NCBI RefSeq assembly: GCF_003387575.1
Contig: NZ_QUAB01000016.1
Coordinates: forward strand, 1 to 64,000
Length of the DNA stretch: 64,000 nt
Origin: Microbacterium bovistercoris
Lineage (GTDB): Bacteria > Actinomycetota > Actinomycetes > Actinomycetales > Microbacteriaceae
Direction: 5' to 3'
Positions 1 to 8,479 of this stretch are shown piece by piece. A program made the position numbers and the translations under genes. A model generated the notes under the pieces. It ran no database searches, had not been told where the DNA came from, and saw only the letters and a program-made list of their open reading frames with translations. Each line of letters opens with the position of its first letter. Positions within the stretch are counted from its first letter, which is position 1.

Positions 1-675
1 GCGCCGCCGGCTCCGCCGGCATCCGCGCCCGTCCCGCCGGCGCCGGGCGCTCCCGTGGCGCCCCCTGCGCCCGCGACGGTCGTGCCCCCGACGCCGGTCG
101 GAGCCCCTGCGGTGTCCGCCGCTCCGGCCAATCCGGTCTCGGAGCCGGCCGTGCTCGATGAGGGCAACTACGAGGCCCTGCGCACGCCGCGCTCCGAGGG
201 CGCGCTCGCCCTGGACGGCACCTGGCATCAGATCTCGCAGCGTTACGTCACCTCGCAGATGGTGCAGAACACGCTGTTCATCGTGCTGCTCGCGGCCGCA
301 GCGGCGGTGCTCTCGTTCGGATTCGAGCAGACCTGGGCCTGGATCCCTGCCGGCTTCCTCATCGTGATCACACTGGTGACGATGGTCATCCTGCCGCGGC
401 AGGCGAAGGCGATCGGCTACATGCTGCGCTCCGACGACATCGTGTTCCGGCGCGGCATCCTGTGGCAGCGCATGGTCGCCGTGCCCTACGGCCGCCTGCA
501 GCTCGTCGACATCACGCACGGCCCGCTGGACCGCGCCTTCGGCGTGGCCCAGCTGAAGATGGTGACCGCGGCGGCGACGACCGGCGTGCAGATCCCGGGG
601 CTGAACCAGCCCGCGGCCGAAGCCTTGCGCGACACGCTCATCCAGGTCGCCGAGACCCGCCGGACCGGACTGTGA
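1..675 (+). CDS. PH-domain membrane protein, YdbS-like (5' partial)
   Basis: The reading frame is open to the left edge, so the true start probably lies outside the window; a GTG at 55 is the first internal candidate. The N-terminal part is a Pro/Ala-rich, probably disordered segment. Two hydrophobic helices follow (around NTLFIVLLAAAAAVLSFGF and AWIPAGFLIVITLVTMVIL). Then comes a bacterial PH-like domain (bPH_2) with the typical pattern of a short beta strand, FRRGILWQRMVAVPYGRLQ and LDRAFGVAQLKMVTA. Proteins of this type occur in pairs in Gram-positive bacteria. The stop codon overlaps the start of the next gene (GTGA at 672-675), which indicates translational coupling. The exact function is unknown; a membrane-associated role in envelope homeostasis is inference from the family. 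Confidence 0.85.
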   Translation, partial: APPAPPASAPVPPAPGAPVAPPAPATVVPPTPVGAPAVSAAPANPVSEPAVLDEGNYEALRTPRSEGALALDGTWHQISQRYVTSQMVQNTLFIVLLAAAAAVLSFGFEQTWAWIPAGFLIVITLVTMVILPRQAKAIGYMLRSDDIVFRRGILWQRMVAVPYGRLQLVDITHGPLDRAFGVAQLKMVTAAATTGVQIPGLNQPAAEALRDTLIQVAETRRTGL

Positions 676-2357
676 GCGCACCCGTCCCGCCGCCCGCTCA
701 GGGTCCCGCGTCTCAGCCCGCTCCGCCCCTGCTCCCGGACGGCGGCTCCTCCACTCTCGCCGACGGCGAGTGGCACCGGATGCATCCGCTCACCCCGCTG
801 CTCAAGGGCGGGCTGGTGCTCATCATCGCCGCCGGCCTGGTCATCTCGAACATGCGCGACCGTGTGATCGCGTGGCTGGTCGGCATCTTCGCCCCGGAGG
901 AGGCCGTCGGCGACATGCCCGACGGCGACCCGGTCGACTGGGTGTTCGCGAACGGCCTCGCCTTCGTCGCGCTGCTGGCCGTGCTGGCCGTGCTCATCGT
1001 CGTTATCGTCGTGTTCTGGGTGATCTGGCGCTTCCACCAGTTCCGCATCACCGGATCGCACGTCGAGGTGCGCAAGGGCATCGTGTTCCGCTCCCAGCGG
1101 CGCGCGCCGCTGGACCGCGTGCAGGGCGTGAACCTCACCAGGCCGTTCATCGCGCGCCTGATCGGCCTGGCCAAGGTCGAGGTCGTCGGCGCCGGCACCG
1201 ACGCGAACGTCGAGCTGGAGTACCTGGCCACGGCGAAGGCGGAGTCGGTGCGGGCGGACATCCTGCGCCTGGCATCCGGTGCACGATCGGCGCGGCTCGC
1301 CACAGTCGCGGGCGCGGCGCCCGCCGCTGCTGCGGCACCCGGAACGATGCGACAGCAGATCGCCTCGTCGGTGAACTCCGGCGTGACCGACCTGATCGCG
1401 GGCGTCGACCTCGCGGATGTCGCACCCGAGAGCGTCGTGAAGATCCCGACCGGGCGCCTGGTCGGCTCGCACGTGATCAACGGCATCGTCTGGCTGGCGT
1501 TCTTCGGCCTCATGTTCCTGGTCGCGATGGCCGCGGTCGTGATCTCGTCGGTCGCCGACGGCGAGGTGCTCCGCGGCACGGTGGTGCTCGGCATCGGTCT
1601 CGGCATCGGGATCCCGATGATCATCGCCGCGGTCGGCATCGCATGGGCGCAGATCTCGCGCTCGCTCCGCTACTCGATAGCCCCGACCGAGAACGGCATC
1701 CGCCTCACCTTCGGTCTGCTGACGACGGTGACCGAGACCCTGCCGCCCGGTCGCATCTTCGCCGTCGAGGTCGTGCAGCCGCTGCTGTGGCGGCCGTTCG
1801 GCTGGTGGTCGGTGCGCATCAACCGGATGTCGGGCAAGAGCGCCTCGGCGCAGCAGTCGAGCACCGCGCAGCAGTTCAACATCGTGCTGCCGGTCGGCAA
1901 GCGTGCCGATGTCGAGCGGGTGCTCGGGCTGGTTCTGCCGGATGCTCCGGCGTCGACCATCCCGCTGATCTGGGAGCACGGCGTGCTCGGTCCCGTCGCC
2001 GGCGACCCGTACCGCACCACGGCGCGCCGTGCCCGGTGGACGCACCCGTTCAGCTGGAAGCGTCAGGGCTACGCGGTCAGCGACTTCGCGCTGATGCTGC
2101 GTCGCGGCGTGCTGTGGCGCAAGCTCGCGGTCTTCCCGCTGGCACGGATGCAGGGGATCGCGATCAACCAGGGGCCGATCGCCCGCGCGCAGCGCGTCGG
2201 CGGCGCCCAGGTGCACTCGGTCACCGGTCCGGTCTCCGGACGCCTGTCCGGCCTCGAGCGCGACGACACCATGCGGCTCGTGGACGAGGTCGCTCGGGCG
2301 GCCGTGGCGGCGGCCTCCCGCGACACCTCGCACCGCTGGGCGGAGAGCGCGGGCTGA
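672..2357 (+). CDS. Multi-PH-domain membrane protein, YdbT-like
   Basis: The product is about 561 residues. The GTG at 672 overlaps the upstream stop, the usual arrangement for ydbS-ydbT pairs. An upstream extension of the frame would run inside the preceding gene and has no support. The protein carries pairs of membrane helices (LVLIIAAGLVIS and FVALLAVLAVLIVVIVVFWV; later VWLAFFGLMFLVAMAAVVI and GIGLGIGIPMIIAAVGI). It has three bPH_2 repeats, recognisable by RKGIVFRSQRRAPLDRVQ, RLTFGLLTTVTETLPPGRI and RRGVLWRKLAVFPLARMQ. Three PH units separated by helix pairs is the family architecture. The partner is the preceding gene. The biochemical function is not established. Confidence 0.88.
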   Translation: MSAPVPPPAQGPASQPAPPLLPDGGSSTLADGEWHRMHPLTPLLKGGLVLIIAAGLVISNMRDRVIAWLVGIFAPEEAVGDMPDGDPVDWVFANGLAFVALLAVLAVLIVVIVVFWVIWRFHQFRITGSHVEVRKGIVFRSQRRAPLDRVQGVNLTRPFIARLIGLAKVEVVGAGTDANVELEYLATAKAESVRADILRLASGARSARLATVAGAAPAAAAAPGTMRQQIASSVNSGVTDLIAGVDLADVAPESVVKIPTGRLVGSHVINGIVWLAFFGLMFLVAMAAVVISSVADGEVLRGTVVLGIGLGIGIPMIIAAVGIAWAQISRSLRYSIAPTENGIRLTFGLLTTVTETLPPGRIFAVEVVQPLLWRPFGWWSVRINRMSGKSASAQQSSTAQQFNIVLPVGKRADVERVLGLVLPDAPASTIPLIWEHGVLGPVAGDPYRTTARRARWTHPFSWKRQGYAVSDFALMLRRGVLWRKLAVFPLARMQGIAINQGPIARAQRVGGAQVHSVTGPVSGRLSGLERDDTMRLVDEVARAAVAAASRDTSHRWAESAG

Positions 2358-2361
2358 CGGA

Positions 2362-2420
2362 GCGACGCCCTTCGTCACGAAGGACGCTCGCTCAACGACC
2401 CGTCGGGGTTCGCTCGCTCA
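2362..2420. repeat. Short-repeat segment with small hairpin between convergent genes
   Basis: The gap between the convergent PH gene and the serine hydrolase gene contains a small palindrome at 2369-2383 (CCTTCGTCACGAAGG). It is followed by two GCTCGCTCA words. The same vocabulary (CTTCGT, GCTCGCTCA) recurs at 32605-32710, 54354-54379 and 56333-56460. The last copy overlaps the serine hydrolase stop codon. It could act as a weak bidirectional terminator; there is no U-tract. Confidence 0.5.
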
Positions 2421-3944
2421 GCCCAGCACCACCCGGTGGTGGTCGGTGACCCTGGGTGACTCGTCCCGGGGCTTGCGGCCGGTGCTTCCGGCGACCTGCA
2501 CGTCGATCGACTGCACGACAGGGGTGTGCAGCCCCATCATCCGCACGTCGCACACCAGGACGCCGGTCCGGCACGGCACGGTCCAGCGAAGCGCGGAAGC
2601 GTCCGTCGCCGAGATCACGCGCGTCTCGAACGACGGGGCATCCGCCACAGGCTCGCCCGTCTCATCGAGCGCCGCGAGCAGCCGCCGGGTGCGCACCGCG
2701 CCGGGCACGTCGCGGAGCACGTTGCGGGCGAGCGGACCCATCTCGTCCCAGGCGTCGGTCCGCCCGGCGCGCAGCAGCTCGTCGACACGGCGGGCGGCGG
2801 CCACGGTCTGCGGCCAGGGGCGCACGACGGCGGCCGGTGCATCGATCCGTCCCAGCACGTCGTGCAGCACGGCGCCCGCGATGCCGCCGGCGCCGAACTG
2901 GTCGGAGTTGCCGAACACCACCACGCCGATCCCGGTGGCCGGGTGCCATCGCATGTGCGATGAGAACCCGGGCAGGCCGCCGGCGTGCTGCACGATGCGT
3001 CCGAAGCGGCGGTCGTGCTCGACGACGAGCCCGTAGCCGTAGCCCGCGCCGTCGAGCTCCCGATCCGTGAACTGGCTGAGGGCGGGGGCGATCAGTGTGT
3101 GCGCGGTCTGCAGCTCGCGCCGCGAGGCGGCGGAGAGCACGCCGTCACCGGCATCCGCGTCGAAGGCCGAGCCGAGGAACTCCATCCAGGCGGCGATGTC
3201 GGAGACGGTGCTGAACAGGCTGCCGATGCAGCCCAGCGCGCCGGTGCCGACGTAGGGCTCCGGTGCGAAGGACTCACCGTCGTCGAAGGTGCGGAAGCCG
3301 TGTGCGAGATCGGCTCCGGCGGGGTAGAGGCCGGCGGATGCCCGGGTGTCGGCGAGTCCGAGAGGATCCAGCATCCGCTCCCTGATCACGTCCTCGACCG
3401 GGCGTCCGGTGACCGCCTCGATCGCGCGGCCGACCAGCGACTGCCCGACGTTGGAGTACTGGTACTCGGTCGCGGGCGCGGCGGACAGCGTGAGTCCTTC
3501 GCCGACGAGCGCTCCGATGGACTCCCGCGACTCGCCGAGGTGCTCGTCGCCCCACGGATTGTCTTCCGCGAGACCCGAACGATTGCTCAGCAGCATGTCG
3601 ATCGTGATGCGGGCCGATCGGCCGTCGAACCGTGCTGCGGCGGCCTCGGGAACGTAGTTTTCGATCGGCGCGTACAGGTCGAGCAGACCCTCGTCGCGCA
3701 GCGAGAGCGCAGTGGCGGCGAGGAAGCTCTTCGACATCGATGCGATCCGGAACACGGTGCCGGGGGTGGTCGGCGCGCCGTCGCGACGCGGCTCGCCGTG
3801 CGTGCGCACGGCGACCACCTCGCCGCGGCAGGTCACCGCGGCGATGGATGCCGGTGAGCGCCGCAGCGTCGCCGCATCCAGCCTCTCGGCCATGGCCTCG
3901 CACGCCTGTGCTGCGAGATGCTCGGTCGCGATGCCCGCCGACAT
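2418..3944 (-). CDS. Serine hydrolase, class C beta-lactamase/DD-peptidase fold
   Basis: The product is about 508 residues. The penicillin-recognising motifs are present: SMSK (nucleophile Ser near residue 68), YSN in EYQYSNVGQ (near 165), and HAGG in place of KTG (near 320). A long C-terminal extension of about 150 residues follows the catalytic domain, as in D-aminopeptidase and esterase-like members. No signal peptide is visible, so a cytoplasmic location is likely. The ATG at 3944 overlaps the stop of the dipeptidase/amidotransferase gene (TGATG). A TTG at 3947 is an alternative start. It is the last gene of a tightly coupled five-gene operon. The context suggests hydrolysis of D-amino-acid-containing peptides or amides; the substrate is inference. 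Resistance to beta-lactams is not implied. Confidence 0.85.
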   Translation of the reverse strand: MSAGIATEHLAAQACEAMAERLDAATLRRSPASIAAVTCRGEVVAVRTHGEPRRDGAPTTPGTVFRIASMSKSFLAATALSLRDEGLLDLYAPIENYVPEAAAARFDGRSARITIDMLLSNRSGLAEDNPWGDEHLGESRESIGALVGEGLTLSAAPATEYQYSNVGQSLVGRAIEAVTGRPVEDVIRERMLDPLGLADTRASAGLYPAGADLAHGFRTFDDGESFAPEPYVGTGALGCIGSLFSTVSDIAAWMEFLGSAFDADAGDGVLSAASRRELQTAHTLIAPALSQFTDRELDGAGYGYGLVVEHDRRFGRIVQHAGGLPGFSSHMRWHPATGIGVVVFGNSDQFGAGGIAGAVLHDVLGRIDAPAAVVRPWPQTVAAARRVDELLRAGRTDAWDEMGPLARNVLRDVPGAVRTRRLLAALDETGEPVADAPSFETRVISATDASALRWTVPCRTGVLVCDVRMMGLHTPVVQSIDVQVAGSTGRKPRDESPRVTDHHRVVLG

Positions 3945-5764
3945 CAAGTGCTCGCCGCCCCGCCCGCCGTGCGCGCATGGGCCGCCGCGCGCACCTCGGC
4001 CGCGAACGCCGCGGCCATCGCCCGGCTCGCGCGGGTGTTGACCTCGTCCACGGCGCGGGCCTCGGCGAGCAGCTCCGCAACCGGGCGGTCGCCCTCGGCC
4101 CGCGTGGTCGGCTCCTGCCAGCGCTCAAGGTCCTCGGCGCCCACCTCGGGGTGGAACTGCAGGCCGCGCACGTGCGCGCCCAGCCGGAAGGCCTGGTTCT
4201 CGACGGCTCCGCTCGAGGCCAGCAGCACGGCGTCGGGCGGGAGCGCGGTGATCATGTCCTGGTGGTTCTCGATCATGTGCGCGGCGTCCTCGAGCGCGGA
4301 CAGCAGGGCGTCCTCCGCGCCGTGCGGCGACGGGGTGATCAGCGTGGCGCCGCGCTCCTTCGGCCCGAACGAGGCGCGCACCTCACCGCCGGCGACATGG
4401 GCGAGCAGCTGGCCGCCCAGGCAGATGCCGAGCGTCGGCAGGTCGGCTTCGATCGCCTGCCGCGCGAGCACGCGCTCCTGCGCCAGCCAGGGCGCGCGGT
4501 CGTCGTCATCCGGCATGAGCCCGCCGCCGAGCATCACCAGCCCGTCGTATCCGTCGAGGTCTGCGGGCAGGCCGTCGGAGCCGAGCACGGCGTCCACGAC
4601 CACGCCTTCCTCCTCGAGCCAGCGGCCGAGACGGCGTGGTCCCGAGGGCTCGGCGTTCACCACGACCAGCGCCCGCGGTGCACGCTCCGCGGCGCGCTGC
4701 GTGAGATCGACGGCCGGCGCCACTGACAGCGGCTCGCCGGCCGTGCCGGCCAGGAACGCCGCGTGGTCGGCATCCGACGCCTCCAGCACGCGCAGCACGT
4801 TGCCGTGCGCGACAGCCTCGAGGTCCTGTGGCGACCAGCCGCGCCCACGCAGCTCCTCGAGCAGATCCTGGTAGCGGGAGACGTCCTCCAGGCCGCCGGG
4901 CATCGATCCGGTGCCGTCGTAGTCGGCGCCGAGGCCGACCGCCTGCACACCGGCCACGTCGCGGATGTGCTCGATGTGATCCGCGACATCCGCGATTCCG
5001 ACGGACGGCGGCTCGCCGTGCTCGCCCGCGAGCACCCACTCGCGCCGGGCCTGCGAGACGAACGAGGGCACGAACGCGACCATCACGACACCGCCCTGCG
5101 CGCCGATCGCGGCCAGCACGTCGTCGGGCACGTTCCGGGGGTGATCGCACAGCGCCAGAGCGCAGGAGTGCGACACCACGACCGGGCGGGTGCTCACCGC
5201 GAGGGCGTCGCGCATCGTCGTCGACGCAACGTGCGACAGGTCGACCAGCATGCCGATCCGGTTCATCTCGCGCACGACGTCGCGGCCGAAGTCGGTCAGC
5301 CCGCCATGCCGTGGCTCGTCGGTCGCGGAGTCCGCCCAGTCGATCGTGCGCGACCAGGTCAGGGTCATATACCGTGCGCCGAGGCGGGCGTACTGCCGCA
5401 GCACCGCGAGCGACCCGTCGATCTGGGCGCCGCCCTCGACGCCGATCAGCGAGGCGATGCGGCCCTCGGTCATCGCCGCCCGGACGTCGGCGGCGGTCCG
5501 AGCGGCGGCGAGGCGGTCGGGGTACGCCGCGATGAAGCGCTGTACGAAGTCGATCTGCTCGAGCGTCGCCGTGACCTGCTCGGCTCCGGTCAGCTCGGGA
5601 TCCACCCACACCGACCAGAACTGCCCGCCGACACCGCCCGCGGCGAGCCGGGGCAGGTCGGTGTGCAGCTCGGGCACCACGCCGTCCAGACCGGTGACCG
5701 TGTAGCCGTGGTTCTCGCGTCGTGCCCAGGCGAGGTCGTTGTGGCCGTCGATGACGGGGATCAT
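3944..5764 (-). CDS. M19 membrane-type dipeptidase fused to class I glutamine amidotransferase
   Basis: This 606-residue protein has two domains. Residues 1 to about 340 are a peptidase M19 (renal/membrane dipeptidase) domain with metal-site motifs DGHNDLAW, GVEGG, VSHSCALALCDH and the loop GLGADYDGTGSMPGG. M19 enzymes cleave dipeptides and tolerate a D-residue at the C-terminal position. From about 355 to the end there is a class I glutamine amidotransferase fold with nucleophile Cys in GICLGGQLLAH (near 445) and HPE in LQFHPEVG (near 538), so the Cys-His-Glu triad is intact. The ATG at 5764 overlaps the stop of the upstream epimerase (ATGA). No signal peptide is seen. The amidotransferase part may hydrolyse a gamma-glutamyl or amide bond of the same substrate; that is inference. 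The fusion looks unusual. Confidence 0.88.
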   Translation of the reverse strand: MIPVIDGHNDLAWARRENHGYTVTGLDGVVPELHTDLPRLAAGGVGGQFWSVWVDPELTGAEQVTATLEQIDFVQRFIAAYPDRLAAARTAADVRAAMTEGRIASLIGVEGGAQIDGSLAVLRQYARLGARYMTLTWSRTIDWADSATDEPRHGGLTDFGRDVVREMNRIGMLVDLSHVASTTMRDALAVSTRPVVVSHSCALALCDHPRNVPDDVLAAIGAQGGVVMVAFVPSFVSQARREWVLAGEHGEPPSVGIADVADHIEHIRDVAGVQAVGLGADYDGTGSMPGGLEDVSRYQDLLEELRGRGWSPQDLEAVAHGNVLRVLEASDADHAAFLAGTAGEPLSVAPAVDLTQRAAERAPRALVVVNAEPSGPRRLGRWLEEEGVVVDAVLGSDGLPADLDGYDGLVMLGGGLMPDDDDRAPWLAQERVLARQAIEADLPTLGICLGGQLLAHVAGGEVRASFGPKERGATLITPSPHGAEDALLSALEDAAHMIENHQDMITALPPDAVLLASSGAVENQAFRLGAHVRGLQFHPEVGAEDLERWQEPTTRAEGDRPVAELLAEARAVDEVNTRASRAMAAAFAAEVRAAAHARTAGGAAST

Positions 5765-6885
5765 CCGTCGCTCCTGTCCGTGTCGAAGCTGCGCGTGGTG
5801 TTCTGCAGCACCCAGTCGAGGTCGACCTCGAAGCCGATGCCGGGCGTCGTCGGAACGGGAACCCGCCCCTCGTGCGCCGAGATCGCGGGGGTGACCACGT
5901 CGCGGGCGAAGTACTTGTCCGAGCCTGACACGTCCGAGGGCAGGGTGAAGTTCGGCAGCGACGAGATCGCCACGTTGGCCGCGCGTCCCACCCCGAACTC
6001 GTGCATTCCGCCGCACCACACCGGCACGCCGGCATCCGCCGCCAGGTCGTGCGCTGCGCGCGCGACCGACAGCCCGCCCATCCGCGACACCTTGATGTTC
6101 AGGATGCGGCCGGCATCGAGCGCCAGCATCGTGCGCAGGTCGCCCAGGTCGACCACCGACTCGTCGAGGCAGATCGGCGTGCGGATGCTCTTCTGCAGCC
6201 GGGCATGGGCGACGAAGTCGCGCGGGGCGAACGGCTGCTCGATCATCGTCAGCTCCGCGTCGTCGAGCGCACGGAACACCGCCGCCGAGTCGTCGTCGTC
6301 GGGGTACGCGCCGTTCGCGTCGACGTGCAGGTCGAGCTGCGGATGCGCGGCGCGCACGGCGCGCACGGGCTCGACATCCCAGCCGGGCGCGATCTTCAGC
6401 TTGACCCGGTCGTAGCCGGCGTCGCACTGCCGTTGCACCTGGGCGAGCAGGTCGTCGATGGTCGGCTCGATGCCGAGCGACACCCCCGCGACGACCTCGG
6501 CGCGGGTGCCGCCGAGGTCCTGCGCGAGCGAGACTCTGCGGGCGCGGGCGTGCAGATCCCAGCCCGCGGCCGAGAAGCCGGCCTTCGCGAACTCGTGGCC
6601 GCGCACCCGCCGCCAGCCCGCCTCGAACTCCTCCGGGGCGTCCCACTCGGTGCCGAGGGCGGCGGGCACCAGATGGCGCAGGGCGATCGTCCACGCCGTC
6701 TCGGTGGTCTCCGAGCCGTAGAACGGATCCGCGGGGGAGGCGATCTCGCCCCAGCCGACCAGGCCCTCGGCGTCTGTGGCCTCGATCAGGATGTGGTCCA
6801 GCCCTGTCTTGCGGTGCGAGCTGGTCTGGAAGCCGTGCACGAGCGGAAGCGACACCTCGAACAGGCGCAGCCGTTCGATCCTCAT
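5761..6885 (-). CDS. Enolase-superfamily enzyme, NAAAR/OSBS or dipeptide epimerase type
   Basis: The product is 374 residues, the normal length for the muconate-lactonising subgroup. It has the N-terminal capping domain (PLVHGFQTSSHRK) and the barrel motifs KLKI (KxK base), DVDAN, IEQP, DES and a second Lys in LNIKVSR. These are the acid/base Lys pair and the three magnesium ligands. The motif set fits N-acylamino-acid racemase/o-succinylbenzoate synthase (MenC type 2) and L-Ala-D/L-Glu epimerase. No menaquinone genes are nearby, while dipeptidases and a peptide transporter are. An epimerase or racemase acting on N-acyl amino acids or dipeptides is therefore more likely than menaquinone synthesis. 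It overlaps both neighbours by 4 bp. Confidence 0.82.
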   Translation of the reverse strand: MRIERLRLFEVSLPLVHGFQTSSHRKTGLDHILIEATDAEGLVGWGEIASPADPFYGSETTETAWTIALRHLVPAALGTEWDAPEEFEAGWRRVRGHEFAKAGFSAAGWDLHARARRVSLAQDLGGTRAEVVAGVSLGIEPTIDDLLAQVQRQCDAGYDRVKLKIAPGWDVEPVRAVRAAHPQLDLHVDANGAYPDDDDSAAVFRALDDAELTMIEQPFAPRDFVAHARLQKSIRTPICLDESVVDLGDLRTMLALDAGRILNIKVSRMGGLSVARAAHDLAADAGVPVWCGGMHEFGVGRAANVAISSLPNFTLPSDVSGSDKYFARDVVTPAISAHEGRVPVPTTPGIGFEVDLDWVLQNTTRSFDTDRSDG

Positions 6886-7604
6886 CCCTGCCGCTCCGCT
6901 CCCGCGACCGGTCCGGTGAGCGGCCCGGGGTGGTACAGACTGAGATCGCTGCCGAAACGGTCGCGCACGGCCAGCCTGCGGCGCGCGCCCTTGGCGCTCG
7001 CCGTGGTGAGCGTGGACAGCAGGTGGCAGACGGCGGCGACCGACGTGGGGGAGTCGGCATAGGACGCTGAGCCGGTGTGCACACGGATGAGTGCCGAGGC
7101 GATGGATGCCAGGGGCGCGTCCGCGCTGTCGGTGATGACGAGCAGCTGGCCGCCGGCCTCGCGGAACAGCTCACCGAAGCGCACGGTGTCCTCCCGGTAG
7201 CGACGCATGGAGAACACCACGAGCACGTCGCTGGCTCGCACGTCGGTGAGCACGGTGAGCGGGGTCAGCGCCCGCCCGTCCACGAGGAACACGTTCGAGA
7301 GGGTCGCCGAGAGGTCGGCCCCGAGCAGTTCGGCGTAGGCCGCGGCCTTGCCCTGCCCGCCGATGTACCGGCGCCGGGCGCCCAGGATCAGCGTGGCTGC
7401 GCGGGGCACATCGCCGGTGCGCGAGAGCTCGTCGAAGGTCTGCGCCAGCGAGCGGGTCTCCGCCTCGATCACGCGCGCCTGCAGGGCCTCCGCCGACACG
7501 TTCGTGCGGATGCGCTCGCCGTAGCGCTCGCCGGGTGAGACGAGCGTCCGGTCGTGGGCGTCCTCGTCGTCCGTCGCCGGTGGAACGGGCATGTTCACGC
7601 TCAC
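6882..7604 (-). CDS. SIS-domain protein related to RpiR/MurR regulators, no HTH visible
   Basis: The product is 240 residues. The segment from about 50 to 215 matches the SIS (sugar isomerase) half of RpiR-type regulators: ATLILGARRRYIGGQGKAAAY, SDVLVVFSMRRYREDT, and GGQLLVITDSADAPLA. RpiR proteins normally have an N-terminal HTH of about 75 residues. Here only about 40 residues precede the helix that leads into the SIS domain, and no HTH pattern is seen. The start GTG at 7604 overlaps the acetyltransferase stop and has a strong AGGAGG ahead of it, so no missing upstream HTH is hidden in this frame. It may sense a phosphosugar or related ligand as a co-regulator, or act as an enzyme. Function uncertain. 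Confidence 0.75.
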   Translation of the reverse strand: MSVNMPVPPATDDEDAHDRTLVSPGERYGERIRTNVSAEALQARVIEAETRSLAQTFDELSRTGDVPRAATLILGARRRYIGGQGKAAAYAELLGADLSATLSNVFLVDGRALTPLTVLTDVRASDVLVVFSMRRYREDTVRFGELFREAGGQLLVITDSADAPLASIASALIRVHTGSASYADSPTSVAAVCHLLSTLTTASAKGARRRLAVRDRFGSDLSLYHPGPLTGPVAGAERQG

Positions 7605-8365
7605 TCTTCCTCCTCATCGAGGCGGCGCACCGCGAGGTGCGCGGCGGTCCTGTCGTCGATTCTCGTGCACGCGACGAGCACGCGACCTTCTGTGACGATG
7701 TCGCGCAGCGCGGCGCGCACGGTGCCGCAGACGGCTCCGTTCCGGTCGGGCCGCGCGGGCACCGGCAGCCACACGGCGCCGTCGCCGGCCGATGACGGTC
7801 GTCCCCAGTCCTCCGGCCCGAACGCCGGGGGCTGCAGCGCGCGCTCGCCGGCGTAGGGGTCCGCGGTGCGGTCCAGAGCCCACTCGACCACGATCCGGTC
7901 GGTGTCCGGGCGGCCGTAGTAGTCCTCCTCGTAGCCGATGCCCTCGGCGCCGAGCGTGCTGAAGTTGAAGTGCGCGTTGCGGGCGAGCGAGGGGTCGAAC
8001 GTCCAGCGCATCCGGCGCTGCCCCCAGCCCAGGGCGACGTCGCGCTGGGCGTACTTGAGCAGCCGGCCGACGCCGGCGCCCTGGTGCGCGGGATCGACCA
8101 CCGCCGCCTGCGAGTAGTGGAACTCGTCGCCGGCGCGGTCGCGCCCGGCGAAACCGTAGGCGAAACCGACCAGCTCGCCGTCCTCGGTGTGCGCTCCGAT
8201 CGCCGAGCCGCCGTTGCGCACCAGGGCGCTCAACAGGTTGGTGTTCAGGTGCAGATCCGGGGTGTCGTAGTCGAAGACGCGGGCGTACAGTTCGGCGGCC
8301 GCGTGCAGCTCCGCATGACTGCGCAGCGTCGCGCAGTGGTACCGTCGCTGCGTTGCGTCGTGCAT
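7601..8365 (-). CDS. GNAT-family N-acetyltransferase
   Basis: The product is 254 residues. The acetyl-CoA binding motif A is visible as VVDPAHQGAGVGRLLKYAQRD, with conserved strand GELVGFAYGFAGRD before it. The C-terminal third is less conserved. It heads the leftward operon. A -10 like TAGGAT (8378-8373) lies 7 bases from the ATG at 8365, which suggests a leaderless or nearly leaderless mRNA. The substrate is unknown. In this setting, acetylation of an amino acid or peptide amine released by the neighbouring peptidases is plausible inference. Confidence 0.8.
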   Translation of the reverse strand: MHDATQRRYHCATLRSHAELHAAAELYARVFDYDTPDLHLNTNLLSALVRNGGSAIGAHTEDGELVGFAYGFAGRDRAGDEFHYSQAAVVDPAHQGAGVGRLLKYAQRDVALGWGQRRMRWTFDPSLARNAHFNFSTLGAEGIGYEEDYYGRPDTDRIVVEWALDRTADPYAGERALQPPAFGPEDWGRPSSAGDGAVWLPVPARPDRNGAVCGTVRAALRDIVTEGRVLVACTRIDDRTAAHLAVRRLDEEEE

Positions 8366-8479
8366 GATACGTATCCTATATTCCGCTGATGCCCGTTCCG
8401 AAGGTCGAAGATATCGGAGGATCGCGGGGGAATCAATCATCCGATATGTTTCATAACAGCACGCGAAGGGGGTGCAGTC
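8366..8479. promoter_or_regulatory. Divergent promoter region with two operator-like palindromes
   Basis: This AT-rich gap separates the leftward salvage operon from the M20 gene. It contains GATACGTATC (8366-8375), a perfect 10-bp palindrome at the presumed transcription start of the leftward operon, directly after its -10 TAGGAT. A second inverted repeat has arms ATATCGGAGGAT (8411-8422) and ATCATCCGATAT (8436-8447), one mismatch, 25 bp centre to centre. Both are good candidate operators for a local repressor. The M20 gene has its own SD (GAAGGGGG, 8465-8472). Confidence 0.6.

Noticed and set aside
462..671. N-terminal extension of the second PH-domain gene back to 462
   Set aside because: This segment overlaps the first PH gene in another frame and is low-complexity. 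GTG 672 with the GTGA overlap is the natural start.
5761..6885. Menaquinone-pathway o-succinylbenzoate synthase (menC)
   Set aside because: The motifs allow it, but no other men gene is nearby and the operon is peptide-related. A racemase/epimerase is a better fit, so no symbol was assigned.
5765..7174. Extension of the dipeptidase gene by 470 codons upstream
   Set aside because: It would be antisense-like low-complexity sequence read across the epimerase and SIS genes in a different frame. The M19 domain starts precisely at ATG 5764.
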